Below are positions 1-12,975 of a stretch of DNA of 64,000 nucleotides, piece by piece (position 1 is the first letter of the stretch; each line of letters starts with the position of its first letter). This DNA comes from Sorex araneus (Eukaryota; Chordata; Mammalia; Eulipotyphla; Soricidae), in contig NC_073312.1 of assembly GCF_027595985.1 (NCBI RefSeq), forward strand, positions 5,913,928 to 5,977,927, in the 5' to 3' direction. The notes beneath the pieces are model-generated. The model searched no databases. It had not been told where the DNA came from and saw nothing but the letters and a program-made list of their open reading frames with translations. The translations under genes were made by a program, and so were the position numbers.

Positions 1-172
1 AGCGGTGGGGAAGGGGGCAGGTATACTGTGATCCTTGGTGGTGGAATATGTGCACTGGTGAAGGGACGGGTGTTCGAGCATTGTATAACTGAGACTTAAA
101 CCTGAAAGCTTTGTAACTTTCCACATGGTGACTCAATAAAAGAATAAATTAATAAAAATAAATAAATATGCA
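1..172 (+). mobile_element. L1 3' UTR tail
   Basis: Matches the last part of the L1 3' UTR at 40.66-40.80 kb: a TTGGTGGTGGAATATGTGCA-type segment, then GGGTGTTCGAGCATTGTATA, and an AATAAA-rich A tail at 137-172. The rest of the element is outside the left edge. Confidence 0.75.
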
Positions 173-783
173 GTCTAAAAAAGTCATGATGCCTTACACA
201 TCGATCATTTATATTTCTTTGGGGGAAAATGTCCAGTTCAAATAACAAATAATAAATATGTAGCTATCTAAGAAAAAAAAAAAAAAGAAGAATCCTCCTC
301 CGACTCCTGCAGCCTGGGCGAGCGCTGGCTGTGCAGAGGGAGCCCGCTGCACCAAGCCACACTGTCCCCCCGACGCCTGGTGTGCAGAGCGGCCCACAGC
401 AGGAGAGCAGAGGGGACCCCCTCAGCGAGGGGAATCGGGGGCTCCGTAGGCCCACGGTGGAGAGGGCAGCGGTGGTGAGAAGTCTCCGTCAGGACACGGC
501 CCTTCCGAACCCAGCATACGGTCCCGAGCACAGAGCCGAGAGTAAGCCCTGGGCACCACCAGGTGTGGCCCCAGACAAAAGCAAAATGTGGTCCTGCTGG
601 CTGTTCTCCGGCAGGGCCAGGGAGCTGACCGGCCGGCTCACAGGAGCGGGTGATCTTGAACCCAGAGGCGTGAAGGGAAAGTATTTTCTACGTTCCTGAT
701 CAATGAAAAGATCGGAAGCATCATGATGTCAGAGTCTGATGAGTTAAAGATCAGGTTTCTCTGAAAGACTTTACAGGGCCAGT

Positions 784-950
784 GGCCGGAGCGATAGCAC
801 AGCGGGGAGGGAGTTCGCCTTGCACGCGGCCAACCCGGGATCAATCCCCAGCATCCTCTATGACCCCTTGAGCACCGCCAGGAGTAGTTCCTGAGTGCAG
901 AGCCAGGAGTAACCCCTGTGCATCACTGGGTGTGACCTAAAAAGAAATGA

Positions 951-959
<9 letters not shown>
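784..959 (+). mobile_element. tRNA-derived SINE (SOR-like)
   Basis: Full-length copy of the common SINE: A-box region GATAGCACAGCGGGGAGG, body GAGCACCGCCAGGAGTAGTT and an A-rich end, followed by a GA microsatellite (960-981). Confidence 0.93.
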
Positions 960-982
<23 letters not shown>

Positions 983-1513
983 CAGAAGAGTACATCTTTA
1001 ATCAAAAACAAAAAAACAAAGAACCAGCATTTCCCAACAAAGCCCTGGCATCCCAGAGGCCCCCAGAACATCACAAGGGGCCACAGATAAGAATTACATA
1101 AATGGGGGAGGGCACAGGGATGAAAGGAGGGGGCAGGGACGGGAGAGGAGGATGTTGGAAGGGGGCCACGGTCAGAAGAAGAGTAAGAAACGCTGCCCCG
1201 ACTACCACCACGTTGAGGGGGAGAGGTGGACGCTTCTCCCTCCTCCCCAGATGAGACAGAGGCCAAGACTATCATCTTGACCACGTGCTGTCCACCTCTG
1301 ATCCAAGTCCTGGCCAGAATAAAAAGGGGAGAACGATAGAGGAAAGCCCGTGAGATTAAGAGGGAGAACAAAGCTGTCTTTCTCGGAAGCTGACATCACG
1401 GCCGTTCGTAGAAATTTCTCAGCCACCCGTGATTCATGTCACGGGGAACGGTGCGGTACGGACGCCAAATGCCTTTCTCTGCCGGAGCACAAAGCAAGTA
1501 GAAACTGAAGTCT

Positions 1514-1676
1514 GGGGCCGAGGGCGGGTGCAGTGAGGAGGTCGTTTGCCTTCCACGTAGCCACCCCGGGTTTGATCCCAGCCATCCCTAATGGTTCCTT
1601 GAGTACTGTCAGGAGAGATTTCTGACAGGAGTAACCCCTGAGCGCTGGCGGGGGGTGGCCCAACCCCCCCCCCAAA
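1514..1676 (+). mobile_element. tRNA-derived SINE, diverged
   Basis: Recognisable GTCGTTTGCCTT, GGGTTTGATCCC and AGGAGTAACCCCTGAGCG blocks; the A box is degraded. Confidence 0.8.
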
Positions 1677-1689
1677 TACATCCCAAGAA

Positions 1690-2255
1690 CCCTCAAACCT
1701 GAAGAATACCAATTGTAACAGCATCAAAAATATTGAATACCTAAAGGATGTTTTCAACAAAACATGCCAAGGTTGTACTCAAAAGCCATAAAAACACTCT
1801 AAAAAAAAATTAAGGAAGACTCAAACAAATTGAGAGTCTTTTGCAAATATCCAGGAGTAAGGTCAAAAGACTACCATGAAATCATCAATCCTCCCCAAAC
1901 TGATCTATGGATTCAAGACAACTCTCTAACTCTGGGCAGAAGTTCTTAATTTTTTTTTTCGAAATTGATAATCCACAGGGCCAGACAAATAGCATGAAAA
2001 AAATTTTTTTTATTGATTTCCAAATTGATATGGGAAGTTGAACTGACCCTAGTTCAGTCCGAGTACTGCGTAAGATCCCTTGAGCACTGCTAGGTATGAC
2101 CCCAAAACTCTCCCCCCTGCAAATTTGATAAGCTACATATAAAGATTAGATGGAAAGCAAAGAGCCTAGACTATCCAAATATAATTTCAAAATAATTCTA
2201 GGGGACCATGTGATGCAGGAGACTGAAGTCAGGCCTCCAGCATGCAGAGAAAAAG
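1690..2255 (+). mobile_element. Probable old L1 ORF2 fragment
   Basis: AT-rich stretch whose broken frames recall the ORF2 region after the reverse transcriptase (phrases like SIKNIEYLKDV, MKSSILPKLIYGF, ESKEPRLSKYNFKI). Heavily mutated; identity is by resemblance only. The SINE at 2267-2440 inserted next to it. Confidence 0.5.
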
Positions 2256-2266
2256 TGAATGATTTC

Positions 2267-2440
2267 GGGGCTGGATTAATAGCACAGCGGGTAGGGCGTT
2301 GGCCTTACACACAGCCACCCCGGGTTCGATTCCCAGCATCCCATATGGTCCCCTGAGCAACGCCAGGAGTAATTCCTGAGTGCAGAGCCAGGAGTAACCT
2401 CTGTGCATCGCCGGGTGTGACCCAAAAAGAAAAAAAAAAG
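2267..2440 (+). mobile_element. tRNA-derived SINE with target-site duplication
   Basis: Intact head and body. Flanked by a 16-bp direct repeat, AAAAGTGAATGATTTC, at 2251-2266 and about 2437-2452. Confidence 0.95.
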
Positions 2441-3654
2441 TGAATGATTTCTTCTAGTGCATAATTTTCTTTTAGAGCAATTCTGAAGGTTTGAATTCTA
2501 GAATTAGCAAAATGATGGATGAGTCACAAGACTGTATGGGGACAGGCCTTTCCACTTCCCTAATAAATATTTATCACCACTGAATTTAACATAACAAGTG
2601 GCCCATTAAGAGTAGCCAACGTTTCCTATAATTTTACAAGCTTTCAAGCTGCCAGGATTCCATCCTAGGATAACAAACGATCATTCCTCTATAAACTACT
2701 AGTCAGGCACACAACTCCATGAAATACTGCTTCCTTGGAACCCGTCATTCCTGGAGGGTTACGGACGATATTTCTTAACAACATTCAGCAATGCCCTTCG
2801 AGGGGGTGGGTGGGGAATAGACCCACGAACAGGGTCCATATGTCTCAATAACCCAACAATCACCGCCCAAACGGAATAACAGACACCCCCATTCAGAAGC
2901 GCCGGCTGAGCCTTGGACAAGCAGGATCCCCTTGAAGAAAACGCTTTGCCATAGAAACGGAAATGCAGGGGCTCCGAATCAAAGGAGCGGCTGTCATCTG
3001 GGGTTCCCTCCCCAGATCCAGCACAAAACCGGATGTGTGAGTCCAACCCTGCCCAATGGGTTCCTTTCATCCTGAAGGCAAAGGAAGCCAAGTCGAGATT
3101 AGCGGTGAGGCAAGAAAAGGCCTGGACAGGCCCCATGCCAGGGTTCTCCAACCCTGCGGGGCGCCCTGGGCCGATGCTCCCAGGAAGCTCGGGGTTTTGT
3201 TGGGGGGGGTGAGGGGGGCGGGGGATGGCAGATACTTGTCTCTGCTGGCACCTGGAGCCCTGGAGTTTCCAAACAGCGGGCGCCGTGTGCCTTTGGACAA
3301 TTCCCCGCCTTTGTCCCTGGGCTTTCTGGCGGCTGATGAGAGGCAAAGCAGACACGGAACAGAAACAAAAGTGAATGTGGAAAGGGGAATGGGGGGGTTA
3401 GGTCACGGGACCTGAGGTGGGGCACGACCCCCAACCGGCCCGCAGCCCGGCCCCCGCGCTGGGCTCTGCTGCCACGATTATCAGGGACCCACTTTTGCCC
3501 GCTCTCTCAAGCCCGCCGTCTCCCCGGGGCACGTGCCCTCGACGGCGCACTCGCTGACTCTTTCGCACTCCAGAGAAGCCTGGGATGGTTCTTCCCCCCA
3601 CATCCCGCTCTTCTCTCCTGCCCTGTTGGGGGTTTTTGTTCTGTTTTGTTTTCC

Positions 3655-3816
3655 GTTTAAGGGCCACACCCAGCCGTGCTGGCGGGGGGGGGGGGGGTTA
3701 CTCCTGGCTCTGCACTCAGGGATTACTCCTGGTGGTGCTCGGGGGACTCCGGGGATCGAACTTGGGTCGGCCGCGTGCAAGACAAGTGTCCTCCCTGCGG
3801 TACTATGCCCCGCCCC
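3655..3816 (-). mobile_element. tRNA-derived SINE, minus strand
   Basis: Reverse-complement body (GGGCCACACCCAGC, ACTCCTGGCTCTGCACTCAG) with an expanded G run (about 14 G) at 3685-3698 and a degraded A box. Confidence 0.85.
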
Positions 3817-4790
3817 CGCTCCTGGCATGCCTAAGTCAATCTCATCCAGTAAAAAGTAGCCTGCTCCCCTTCCCCCACCCCCAAATATAAACAAGATACT
3901 ACTTTTTCTTCCCTAACCTTTGCTATGTTGTCAAGACCCAAATTAACGGAGTTGGTTGATGGGACCTAATTAGTTGATCAATAAAGCTGATCGTTTTCTC
4001 TTTCTTGGCCCAGGAGGTACCATGAAAAAATATCACAAGAGTTCACAAAGCATATATTGGGAATCCTCAGACTTGGTCTCTCGAACTGGACCCCCAAGAT
4101 CTTCCTAACCCCGGTGCAGGAATTCAAGTAGCCTGGAATGGGCTTACAAGGAAGGTAAACCGAGGCTCAGTTCAGAGGGCGCCGCCAGCACCCCTTTGCC
4201 GGGTAAGTAGGCCAAGCCAGCGTCCAGCTGCCCAACAGTTTTGGACCATTCCTACAAGCCCGATATTTCAGCTGGTGGAGACAACAGGCTCCTTCCCGCG
4301 GTCACCCGCCCCGCCCTGCCCTGCCCGCCGGGGCCTCTGGGAGCAGCTCAGGGGAGAACATGGGGATAGCGCATGTGGGCGCAGACACTCACGTCTGGGG
4401 TCACTTTGCACATGGCCCTGGCGTGGACACGACAATGTCCAGGGACACGCCAGCTGCTGCCCAACTCACATGCCGCCGCGGGCAGAGGTCTTGGGGGCCC
4501 GGGACTGAGGGGGAGGCGGAGAGGAGAGCCCGGGAAAGTACTGAGTGCCTCAGAGTAACCGTCAAGGCCGTCGTCTGCGGGAGACACCGAGCCTCACTGC
4601 CGCAGGCCGAGTGCCGCCAGAGGCAGGGGGTGGCGGGGGTCCTTCGAAGGGACATGTGGAGGTTAGGGACAACACAGCCCGGGCCTGTTGGGCTGTGCAG
4701 AGTGGGGCTGACAAATCTAAAAATCTACAACACGCGGCAGCTTCTTTCTCCACTCTAGAGAAATATTCACCATATCAGCTTCATCTTCCT

Positions 4791-4990
4791 GGGGCCAGAG
4801 AGATGGTACGGGACGGTGTGTGTGTGTGTGTGGGGGGGGGTAAGGTGCTTGCCTTGCACACGCCAGCCAGGTTCAATCCCTGTCACCCCACATGGTCCCC
4901 CAAGCCCTGGCAGAAGTGATCCCTGAGCACAGAACCAGGAGTCAGCCCTGAGCACCACCACCGGGGATGGCCCCCAAACCAAAACAAACC
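4791..4990 (+). mobile_element. tRNA-derived SINE, diverged, with GT/G expansion
   Basis: Older subfamily ending GATGGCCCCCAAACC rather than GTGACCCAAAAAG. A GT run plus a G run has expanded inside the A-box region (4816-4840). Confidence 0.8.
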
Positions 4991-5156
4991 AATTTCAGAC
5001 GCCTCTGCGATAGGCCAGGCCAATGCCCCACATTCCCAGATCATTCCAGAGACTCTGGCAAGCCCAGGCTGAGCACTGGGGGGGGAGCAGGGGGGCCCAA
5101 CCCGCAGGCAGGCGTGAGGGGGCCGGAAGCTCCGAGCTGGCGAGTGGATTGGCCTG

Positions 5157-5220
5157 TCCTCCTCCTCCTCCTCCTCCTCCTCCTCCTCCTCCTCCTCCTC
5201 CTCCTCCTCCTCCTCCTCCT
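5157..5220. repeat. (CCT)n microsatellite
   Basis: About 21 uninterrupted CCT units in HTRA1 intron 1. Confidence 0.97.
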
Positions 5221-5600
5221 GCTTCTCCCTTCCAGATCCCCCTCCAACAGGACGGCGGTGGGAACAGGCTTCCCCCTTCCGGGCCAGGAGCCCAGGGCCA
5301 AGCCTTGGGGCTAGCCCCCGGCCCTCGCTGCCAGCGGGAACAATCCCGCCTTCCAGTTTCTCGGCAGCGGCACTGATAGCTGAGCTAATTTGGAGAACAG
5401 AACGCCGAGTATTCGAGGGGCGGGTGATGAAGCCTCCTTTCTTCTCGGGAACGGCGTGTTCCCAAAATTCAAATCAGGTACCCGCGCGAGCGGACCAGAG
5501 CTGGCACTGCGGCCCTGTCCTCGTTCCGGGGCGCAGGCGGAAGCTCAGGGCCCGGGGCCAACCCCGGACAAGGGCGCCTGGCTCCCCAAGGATGAACAAT

Positions 5601-5722
5601 CCGGGCCGGGGGCTGGGCAGGGGCCTGCCCTGCACGTGGCTGTCCCGAGTTCGAGCACGTGGTCCCCGAGCACCACCGGGAGTGACCCCTGAGCGCGGAG
5701 CCGGGGGCAGAAAAAAAATAAT
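5601..5722 (+). mobile_element. tRNA-derived SINE fragment
   Basis: GCCTGCCCTGCACGTGGC, GAGTTCGAGCACGTGGTCCC and GGGAGTGACCCCTGAGCG recall the SINE; it has lost internal segments. Confidence 0.65.
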
Positions 5723-6259
5723 AATTCAAGAGAGCCTGAATTGTGAGGCGGGCCGGGGCCTCTGCTGTGCCTGGCCCCCGAGACAGCTGGGCCCTCAGCA
5801 CCTCAGCCCACTGAATCGGACCCCCAAAGTGCAAAGGAAGTCCCGGGTGAGCTACAGACAGCTGGCCCGGGTGGGCCCGGAGTGACCACAGCCGTGGCCA
5901 GGGAGGACCGGAGGCTTCAGTGCCCAAGCCGGCTCGTGGACCTCCGCAGGCGGGCGGGCTCTGACGGGCTCCGGGTGCCCCCTCACTCCCCCACCTCCCA
6001 GAAGCCCCCAGCCCCGTCCTTCCTCCTCTCCTCTGCCACATGCGCCAGGGCCTAAGTGACGGACCCCCAAAGACACGAAGCCCAGAGCAGGATGCGGGGG
6101 GGGGGGGGCGTCAACGGGAAAACCAGAGCCAGGCTGCTCCCACCTTCCCCTCCGGCCCCTGAGCTGCAGCTGGGACCCTCCCGGCCCCACTGCTCCGGAC
6201 CCCAAGTCCCACACAGGAGTCACCAGCTGCCCCCACCCTACTTAGAAATATGGCAGCAG

Positions 6260-6433
6260 GGGGCCGGAGCGATAGCACAGCGGGGAGGGCGTTTGCCTTG
6301 CACGCGGCCGACTCCGGTTCGATCCCCGGCATCCCATAGGGTCCCCCAAGCACTGCCAGGAGCAATTCCCGAGTGCAAAGCCTGGAGTAACCCCTGAGCA
6401 TCGCTGGGTGTGACCCAAAAAGAAAAAAAAAAA
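6260..6433 (+). mobile_element. tRNA-derived SINE with target-site duplication
   Basis: Full length. Flanked by AGAAATATGGCAGCAG (6244-6259) and AGAAATACGGCAGCAG (about 6434-6449), one mismatch. Confidence 0.95.
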
Positions 6434-9400
6434 AGAAATACGGCAGCAGACGCAGCAGGCGGCCCCAGGGACGGTCTGAATCCCACTCGGGAAAGCTCAG
6501 AGATGGGTGGGGGTGGCTGGGATCCCCCAGGAGGCCCCCTTCTCTGGGGCTCCAGGAATCTTCTTCTGGTTGGGGGACTCCCAGGACTTGGGGGCAAGGA
6601 CTGGGGGCTGCTCTCGTCTCTCCAGGCTGCGGGGTGGGGTGTGCAGCATCCCCTGGAGCCCAGCACGGCACTCAGTGACGGGGGGATGCGGGGGACGGAA
6701 CCCACAGGGGACACGTGCCAGTGAGCACTGACCACTGCACCACAGTCCCGGCCCCTGCTTACATTTTCCGGTCACTCCCCTGACAAGATTAAAAGTGTCC
6801 GTGAAATATCAAGGGGTTTGTGCAAAGGACGTTTTAGTCAACTTGAACTGCTTTCCAGTCAGTGAGACCTGATTCCAAAGCAGCCCAAATCCAAAGGCAA
6901 CCCACGTTACCCCCCAGGTGCAACCCGCATGCACCCCCAAACTGGCTTTCACCTGCGGGACCCTGAGCCCCCATGCAGGCACCCCGCTCGTGCCCCACGC
7001 CTGCTCTCACCTGGGGGACAGAGAACTCTTCCCGCCCCCTCTCCTCCGACTTCCCAGCGTCCACTGCGCCCCACGCTTCATCCCCACAGATGAACTGGGC
7101 CAAGGCCTGTCCACCCCCACCCTGAACGCCGAAGACTCCCGGGGCTGCCTGCAGCCAGCACGCACGCGAGGCGACTCTCCCTGGCTGGATTCCCCGGCAC
7201 GCCAGGAAGGAAGAATGAAGGTCTGGCCGCCAGCACGACAGGACAGAATGCAGGGGGGAGAGGGGAAGAGACAGGAAGAAGGGCCATCACGGGCCACGGC
7301 ATGGAGGAACCTCTCTGCCTCATGGAAGCCACCTGCCCTGGTGGTCACAGGCACCCCGACTCCGGGGGCCTGAGACGCCCCCGCTGGGGTCACTGGGAGA
7401 GAGAGGAAGCACTCAGCCGGGGTGGAGGCAGCCCTGCTGGCCATCTCTGGCCCTGTAACTGCAGGACAGACCCAGGCATGCCCTGAGGCAGGTCCACCTG
7501 GGGTCAGAAGGGCAGGGTTCGAGACTGGGCAAAGGGGCCTGGCCAGCTGCCTCCTGGGCCGGGCCGGGCTCTCTGCCTCCTCCTGGCGCTGGGAGCGATG
7601 CCCTGAATATGCCCCCTTGGGGGTACCAAGAACGAGATGCAAAGAGGCCTCTCAAGGCCTGCTCTGCTGCTCAGGGCAGGGGGGAGGCGGGAGGGGTGTG
7701 TGTGTGCGTGGAGGGGTGTGTGTGTGCGTGCAGGGGTGAGGCGCACACGCGCCGGCCCCCTGCTCGCCCTCCGTGGGAGTGACTGCGGTCTGCCTGTCCC
7801 ACTCGCTTGCATTCCGCAGGCCCGCCAGCAGGCACTCCAGCCCGCGCCTGGCCCGGTGCCCACGGCAGGAACGGGCGGACCCTCCACGTCGGGGGTGTGG
7901 GGGGGGCGGGGAACCAGACTCCCCTCTCCCGGGCCGCGGGCACTGCCGCGGCCAGCGCATTCCAGGGCACGGGCAGGGCGGGGCCGGAGCCTGATCTCTC
8001 GGAACCCTGCAGAGAAACGCAGCCCGCGAAGTCCTAAAATAAACCTGAAAACCTCGCACGTCCTCTGGGCCTCGGCCGCCAATCGCAGGGCCGGGATAGA
8101 AGAGACATCTTGGCCCGCGGCCGGGTCTCTCTAACGAACCCAACTGACAGCATGTGTTTTTTTTAAGATTCCCAACGGACTGGTGACCTCCGTGCTGTCT
8201 TCCGCAGAGAGACTGAGCCAAAGCTCTGGAGTGTTCCCTGGCCCCCGCCTCGGGCCTTGTAACAAGCACAGGAGGTGGAGGCAGGACAGGGCCTGGCCAC
8301 AGGACCCTCCGACCCTCTCGGCACAGGGGGCCCACCCACCTCCAGGCCCCGGGCCCCGGGGGGCTCTGAGCACACCGCCCCTGCAGACTCAGGGAAAGAT
8401 CCAGTCGGGGTTTCGGAAAGGCAGAGACACGAACCCCCCCAGCGGTGCCAGCTTTAGGGGGCTGGGGGCCACCTAGCCGGCGGGCTACAAGCACCTTCAA
8501 GCGAGGCCCGGCCCGGCGCCACAGCGTGGACCTGGCCGGTGGGAGTGTCCTTGGGAACGGGCCACCGTGTCAGAGCCGCCATCCCCAGCGCCACACCCCA
8601 GGGGACCCCCGGCACCGGCCGCCAGCCCGCCCTGCCTGGCTTCGCAGTCTCGGCAGCAGTTTCCCGCCCACTCGGCTGCTCGGGTGCTTCGTCCACAGCC
8701 CCCACCCCACCCCCCTAGATGCCCGGCCTGACGCCTGCCGGCCGAGGCTCCCTGGGGAGTGGCCGCCAGCTCCGAGCGCAGACCCGGCACACTCTGCTTC
8801 TGACGAGCTCCGCTCGGGCCCTTCCCCGCGCTCTCGGCTGCTTCTCTTCCTGCCGCAACAGCCCCTGGTGTCGGGCCTGGACAGGCGGGGGCTCTGGGTG
8901 GGTGCATCGAGCCGGGAGTTTAGGATATGAAGGGGCCTGGGGGGAGGGGGGCGTGTGATGGTCGGGTTTGTTAAGAGGTTGAGCCACCATCCTCAGAGTT
9001 ACCGGCCAACTTCCCGCAGCCTCCAGGTGGAGGGGACGGCCCTGGGGAAGGGCGGATGGGGGTGGGGGGCAGGGGAAGGGCCAGCGCCAGGTCCCCGTCC
9101 GCAAGGCTCCTTCCCACAAGCACCCGCGCCTGCTTGTGGGCGATGTGGTCCCAGTGTCGGAAGGAGCAGCGTGACGGGGACCCCGCCGTCTCTGGCCCCC
9201 AGAGACAGAAGGCATCTCTGGGAGAGGGCGGGGCCTCCTGGGCGAGATGCGGCAGGGCGAGGGGGGGAGGAGGGGGGGAAGGGGGGGAGCCAAGCGTTTC
9301 CGACATCCTTGCCAGTTCCCAAACAAGTCAGATGACCTAAGGAATCTGCAAAGCGCATTTCCTGGTCTTTTCTCAGCTGCGGAGAATATTTCCGTTTCCA

Positions 9401-9753
9401 GGGCAGCTGGGATCCTGCCGCTGCGAAACCAGGCAGGGCCGCCCCCACCAGCTGACGTGCAGGGGCGACTCCGGCAGGGGCTGGAGCAGGAAGAAAGAAG
9501 GAAAGGCTGGCTGCCAGCAGCCCCCCCCACCCCCCCCCCCAAGGGCCAGAGGTCAGGTGTGAGGAGGGGCGGCCACGGCCACGGCCTGGGGGAGACCACC
9601 CTGCAGAGAGGAAGCCACCAGCCCTGCCTGCCACGCCACGCGTGCTCTGGCCCCGTGGGCTGAAACGCCCAGAGCGGGGACGTGGGCGGATCCCTACCCT
9701 GAAGAGCCCCCACAGGGAGTGACCCCTAAATACCCCCCAAAAAAATAAATAAA

Positions 9754-9908
9754 GGGGCTGGAGTGATAGCACAGCGGCCGACCCAGGTTCGAATCCCAGC
9801 ATCCCATATGGTCCCCTGAGCTCCGCCAGGAGTAATTCCTGAGTGTAGAACCAGGAGTGACCCCTGTGCATCGCCGGGTGTGACCCAAAAAGCAAAAAAA
9901 AAAAAAAA
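9754..9908 (+). mobile_element. tRNA-derived SINE with internal deletion
   Basis: The head runs from AGCACAGCGG straight to CCGACCCAGG, losing about 25 bp between A and B boxes; the rest is standard. Confidence 0.92.
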
Positions 9909-9962
9909 TTAAAAGTTAAAGAAATAAATAAATAAATAAACCAACCATGAGCTGTAAAACAT

Positions 9963-10150
9963 GGGGCCAGAGTGACAGCACGGCGAGGAGGGTGCTTGCC
10001 TGGCACACGGCCGACCCGGGTTCAATTCCCAGCACCCCAGATGGCCCCCCCCTGAGCACTGCCAGGAATAATTCCTCAGTGCGGAGTCAGGAATAAGCCC
10101 TGAGCAGCAGCACCAAGGGTGGCCTGAAAACCAAACAAGCAAACAAAACC
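9963..10150 (+). mobile_element. tRNA-derived SINE, older subfamily
   Basis: Head AGTGACAGCACGGCGAGGAG and B box GGGTTCAATTCC; the tail ends GGTGGCCTGAAAACC with CAAA repeats. Confidence 0.88.
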
Positions 10151-10989
10151 CCACAAAATAGAACATAAACACAAAATTAATTATTCAGGACTCGGCAGAG
10201 GGGAGCTGCAAGTGGACCCGGCTGCTTTCCGGAGTGACGGAAATTTCTAGAGTTAAAGCCACGATGGTTGCCTAACTCCGGGCCTATAAAAAAGACTCCG
10301 GACTGTCCGTATTAACAGGGTACACCTGGACAGAAACTGCAATTAAACCTCGTCAGCCAAACAGGAAGCAGCGAGCCTCGCTCCTCTGCTTGTTTTTCCT
10401 TTTTTGTTTTTCCTTTTCTTACCGCGACTAGCAGAAAGTTGGGTTTTCACCTAGGGGGCCCCGCCTCATAGCGGACGGCAGGGAGAAAGCTCGAATGGGC
10501 ACGAGCTTCCCTGTCCAAACAGACTCACCTGGGCTTCCTGCGTCCCACACAGAGCCTGACCCGGCTCGGGGCCTGCGTCCCCCCAGGGGTCCTATGGGGG
10601 CCCTGCAGGGGGCACACGGGACAATCTCTCTGCCACCTCCTCAGACCTCTACGTCCCCCCGCTGGCCCGGCGCCTGCATTAGATACAAGCTTAGGGCCAG
10701 ATGCCCTGACCCCCGGCAGCCCTCCAGCGCGCCCCAGATCAGACCAGACGGGGAAAGGGCTCTGCAGCCCCAGACAGGGCTTAGCTCCGAGGCTGAAGCC
10801 CCCACGCCCCAGGCAGGTGCAGGTTCCGAGGGCGAGAAGAAATACCAGGAATCCTAGCAAACGCCCCACCCCAATCGTGAAGGGTCCTGGGGGCCGCCTG
10901 TTGACTGCCCGCTCACTGGCACACGCTCTGACCCAACCCAAGGAAGACCCCCGGACACAGGAATAACCACGGACATCGAAAGTGTTTCA

Positions 10990-11170
10990 GGGGCTGGAGC
11001 CATAGTACAGCAGGGAGGGCGTTTGCCTTGCACATGACGGACCCAGGTTCAATTCCCAGCGTCCCATAGGGTCCCCTGAGCACCATCAGGAGTAATCCCT
11101 GAGTGCAGAGCCAGGAGGAACCCCTGTGCATCGCCGGTGTGACCCAAAAAGCAAAAAAAAAAAAAAAAAA
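10990..11170 (+). mobile_element. tRNA-derived SINE
   Basis: Full-length common type with a long A tail (about 21 bp). Confidence 0.93.
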
Positions 11171-11380
11171 GTTCCAGTCTTCGACTGCCTCCAATCCACA
11201 AGGACCCAGCGAGGGCTGCAGAACCAAGGCAGGAGGACCCAATGGTGCCTCGAGCCGCCCCCCCCCCCAAGGAGTGCTCCCTGAGCACTGCAGGTATGGC
11301 CCCAAAGCAAACCAAAAAAATGACAACAAAAATAAACAAAGAAATTGCTGGAACTGTGAGGGAATCTTGAACCTTTGTCC

Positions 11381-11573
11381 TTTTTTTTTTTTTTTGGGAG
11401 GGGGGTCGGGATTTAGAATCACACCCGGAATTACTTAGGGCTCGCTCCTGGCCCAGTACTCGGGGCTCACTCCTGCCCGTGCTCAGAGGAACAAATGTAG
11501 TGCCGAGAATTGAACCCGGGCCGGCTGCACGCAAGGCAAGCGCCCTCCCCGCTGAACTCCCCCTCCAGGCTGG
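11381..11573 (-). mobile_element. tRNA-derived SINE, minus strand, diverged
   Basis: T tail (11382-11396), ATTGAACCCGGGCCGGC B box and GCAAGGCAAGCGCCCTCCCC head in reverse; its body has a partly repeated GGGCTCACTCCTG motif. Confidence 0.82.
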
Positions 11574-12923
11574 CCAAGCCCTTCTTAACTCCTGACTGAG
11601 TTCTACTCTATAACCCTCAAGTGTTCACAGAGGACCGTCTGAGAGTCAATCTACAAACAACCTTCCTGCAGGTAAAAAAGAAGGGAAAAGGCATCCAGGC
11701 CCCAAGGGGGGGACCTTCACCCCCAGTGACCCTCAGCGGGAAGGCAGGAAGCGCCCGGCCTGGGGTCTACTTGATCATTCATTTCTACCGAACTTTCCTC
11801 CCTCCCGGGAAAACACTGTAATTATAGTTCAAGGACATTAATAGGGGCCTAGGGCTCCCCAACAGTCATTACAGGGGAGCACTTGAGTCACCCGCCGAGG
11901 AGACCATTTTGTGGGGGAGTTTTCTTCCACATCGCTCTACAGTGGGGAGACTGAGTGAGAGCAAAGGTTCCCCTGCCCCCCCTTCCTCCAGCCCATGGGA
12001 GACCCCCACACCTGGGTCTATTCCAGCGGGAAGATGCGGTGGGTCTCATACCTGTCCCGCCCCCCCCAGCCCCATAAGCTGGGCGGCTTGAGTCCCGCTC
12101 CCGCTGGGTGCCTCAGTTTCCCCATCTGCCGAGGGGGAGGCTTGGGCCACAGGCCCTGCAAGGACCTTCCCCCGTGGGTCTCTAGCTCTGTCCTGTCCCA
12201 GCCATCGGTGGCCCTGGCTGGCCACCACAGGGAAGGTGTCCTGTCCACGGGACCCAAGACACGCTGAGCGGGGTCAGAGACAGGGCGGGGGAGGGCGGAG
12301 CCCCGTGGCACTTGGCGGAGGGCGGGGCAGCGAGGGGTCTCCCAGCGACCAGACGGTGACGGAGCCAGAAGGACCCTCATGCAGGGCCCCTGCCCGCCCC
12401 TCCCCGCTGGGCCACTGCTGGGTTTGGCCCGACGAGGCTGAACCCCACCGGGAACATCTCAGGGCACCAGCCACCGAGGGCGAGTGAGGGCCTCGGAGCC
12501 CCGCACCCGGAACAGCCCCGAGGCGGGGGCTCCGCAGGGGGAGGCCGGGCGGGGGGAACGGCCTGTGCCCTTCTCCACGGCCGGGCGGGCGCCGCACTGC
12601 TGCGCGCGCTCTGTAATAAAGGGGTGAGAGGCCGGATCAAAGCACCCCGCCCCGGGGATGATAACAGCAAACTCGGTCCTCGGCGTCCCTGACACACGGG
12701 GTCACTGCTCCGAGCCACTGAGTCACGCTCCGCTGGGACCGGACGGGTCTCCCCGGGATGGGAGGCCCCGCCCCAGGCGCCCGGGTAGCAGGTGGTTCTT
12801 CCCCCACCCCAGCTCTGGCCCCGGGTCCCAGCAGGTGTCCCTGGAGAGCCTGGCGTTGCCCCCAGAGTGTCCCTAAGGAGCCCCGGTGTGGCCCTGAGCT
12901 CCTCGCTCTCACCCCGTCCTCTC

Positions 12924-12975
12924 GTCTGACCCTCGCCATGACCCTCGCCGTGACCCTCACGGTGACCCTCTCGGT
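12924..12975. repeat. Short 12-bp tandem repeat
   Basis: About four units of TGACCCTCGCCR variants in HTRA1 intron 1. Confidence 0.85.

Noticed and set aside
2267..2440. tRNA gene-like A and B boxes, here and in all SINE copies
   Set aside because: These are the tRNA-derived heads of SINEs with A tails and target duplications; no tRNA cloverleaf or anticodon arm is preserved.
6636..6755. Possible minus-strand SINE remnant
   Set aside because: A few blocks (CCCAGCACGGCACTCAGTG, CACTGCACCACAGTCCCGGC) are suggestive, but the rest does not align by eye.
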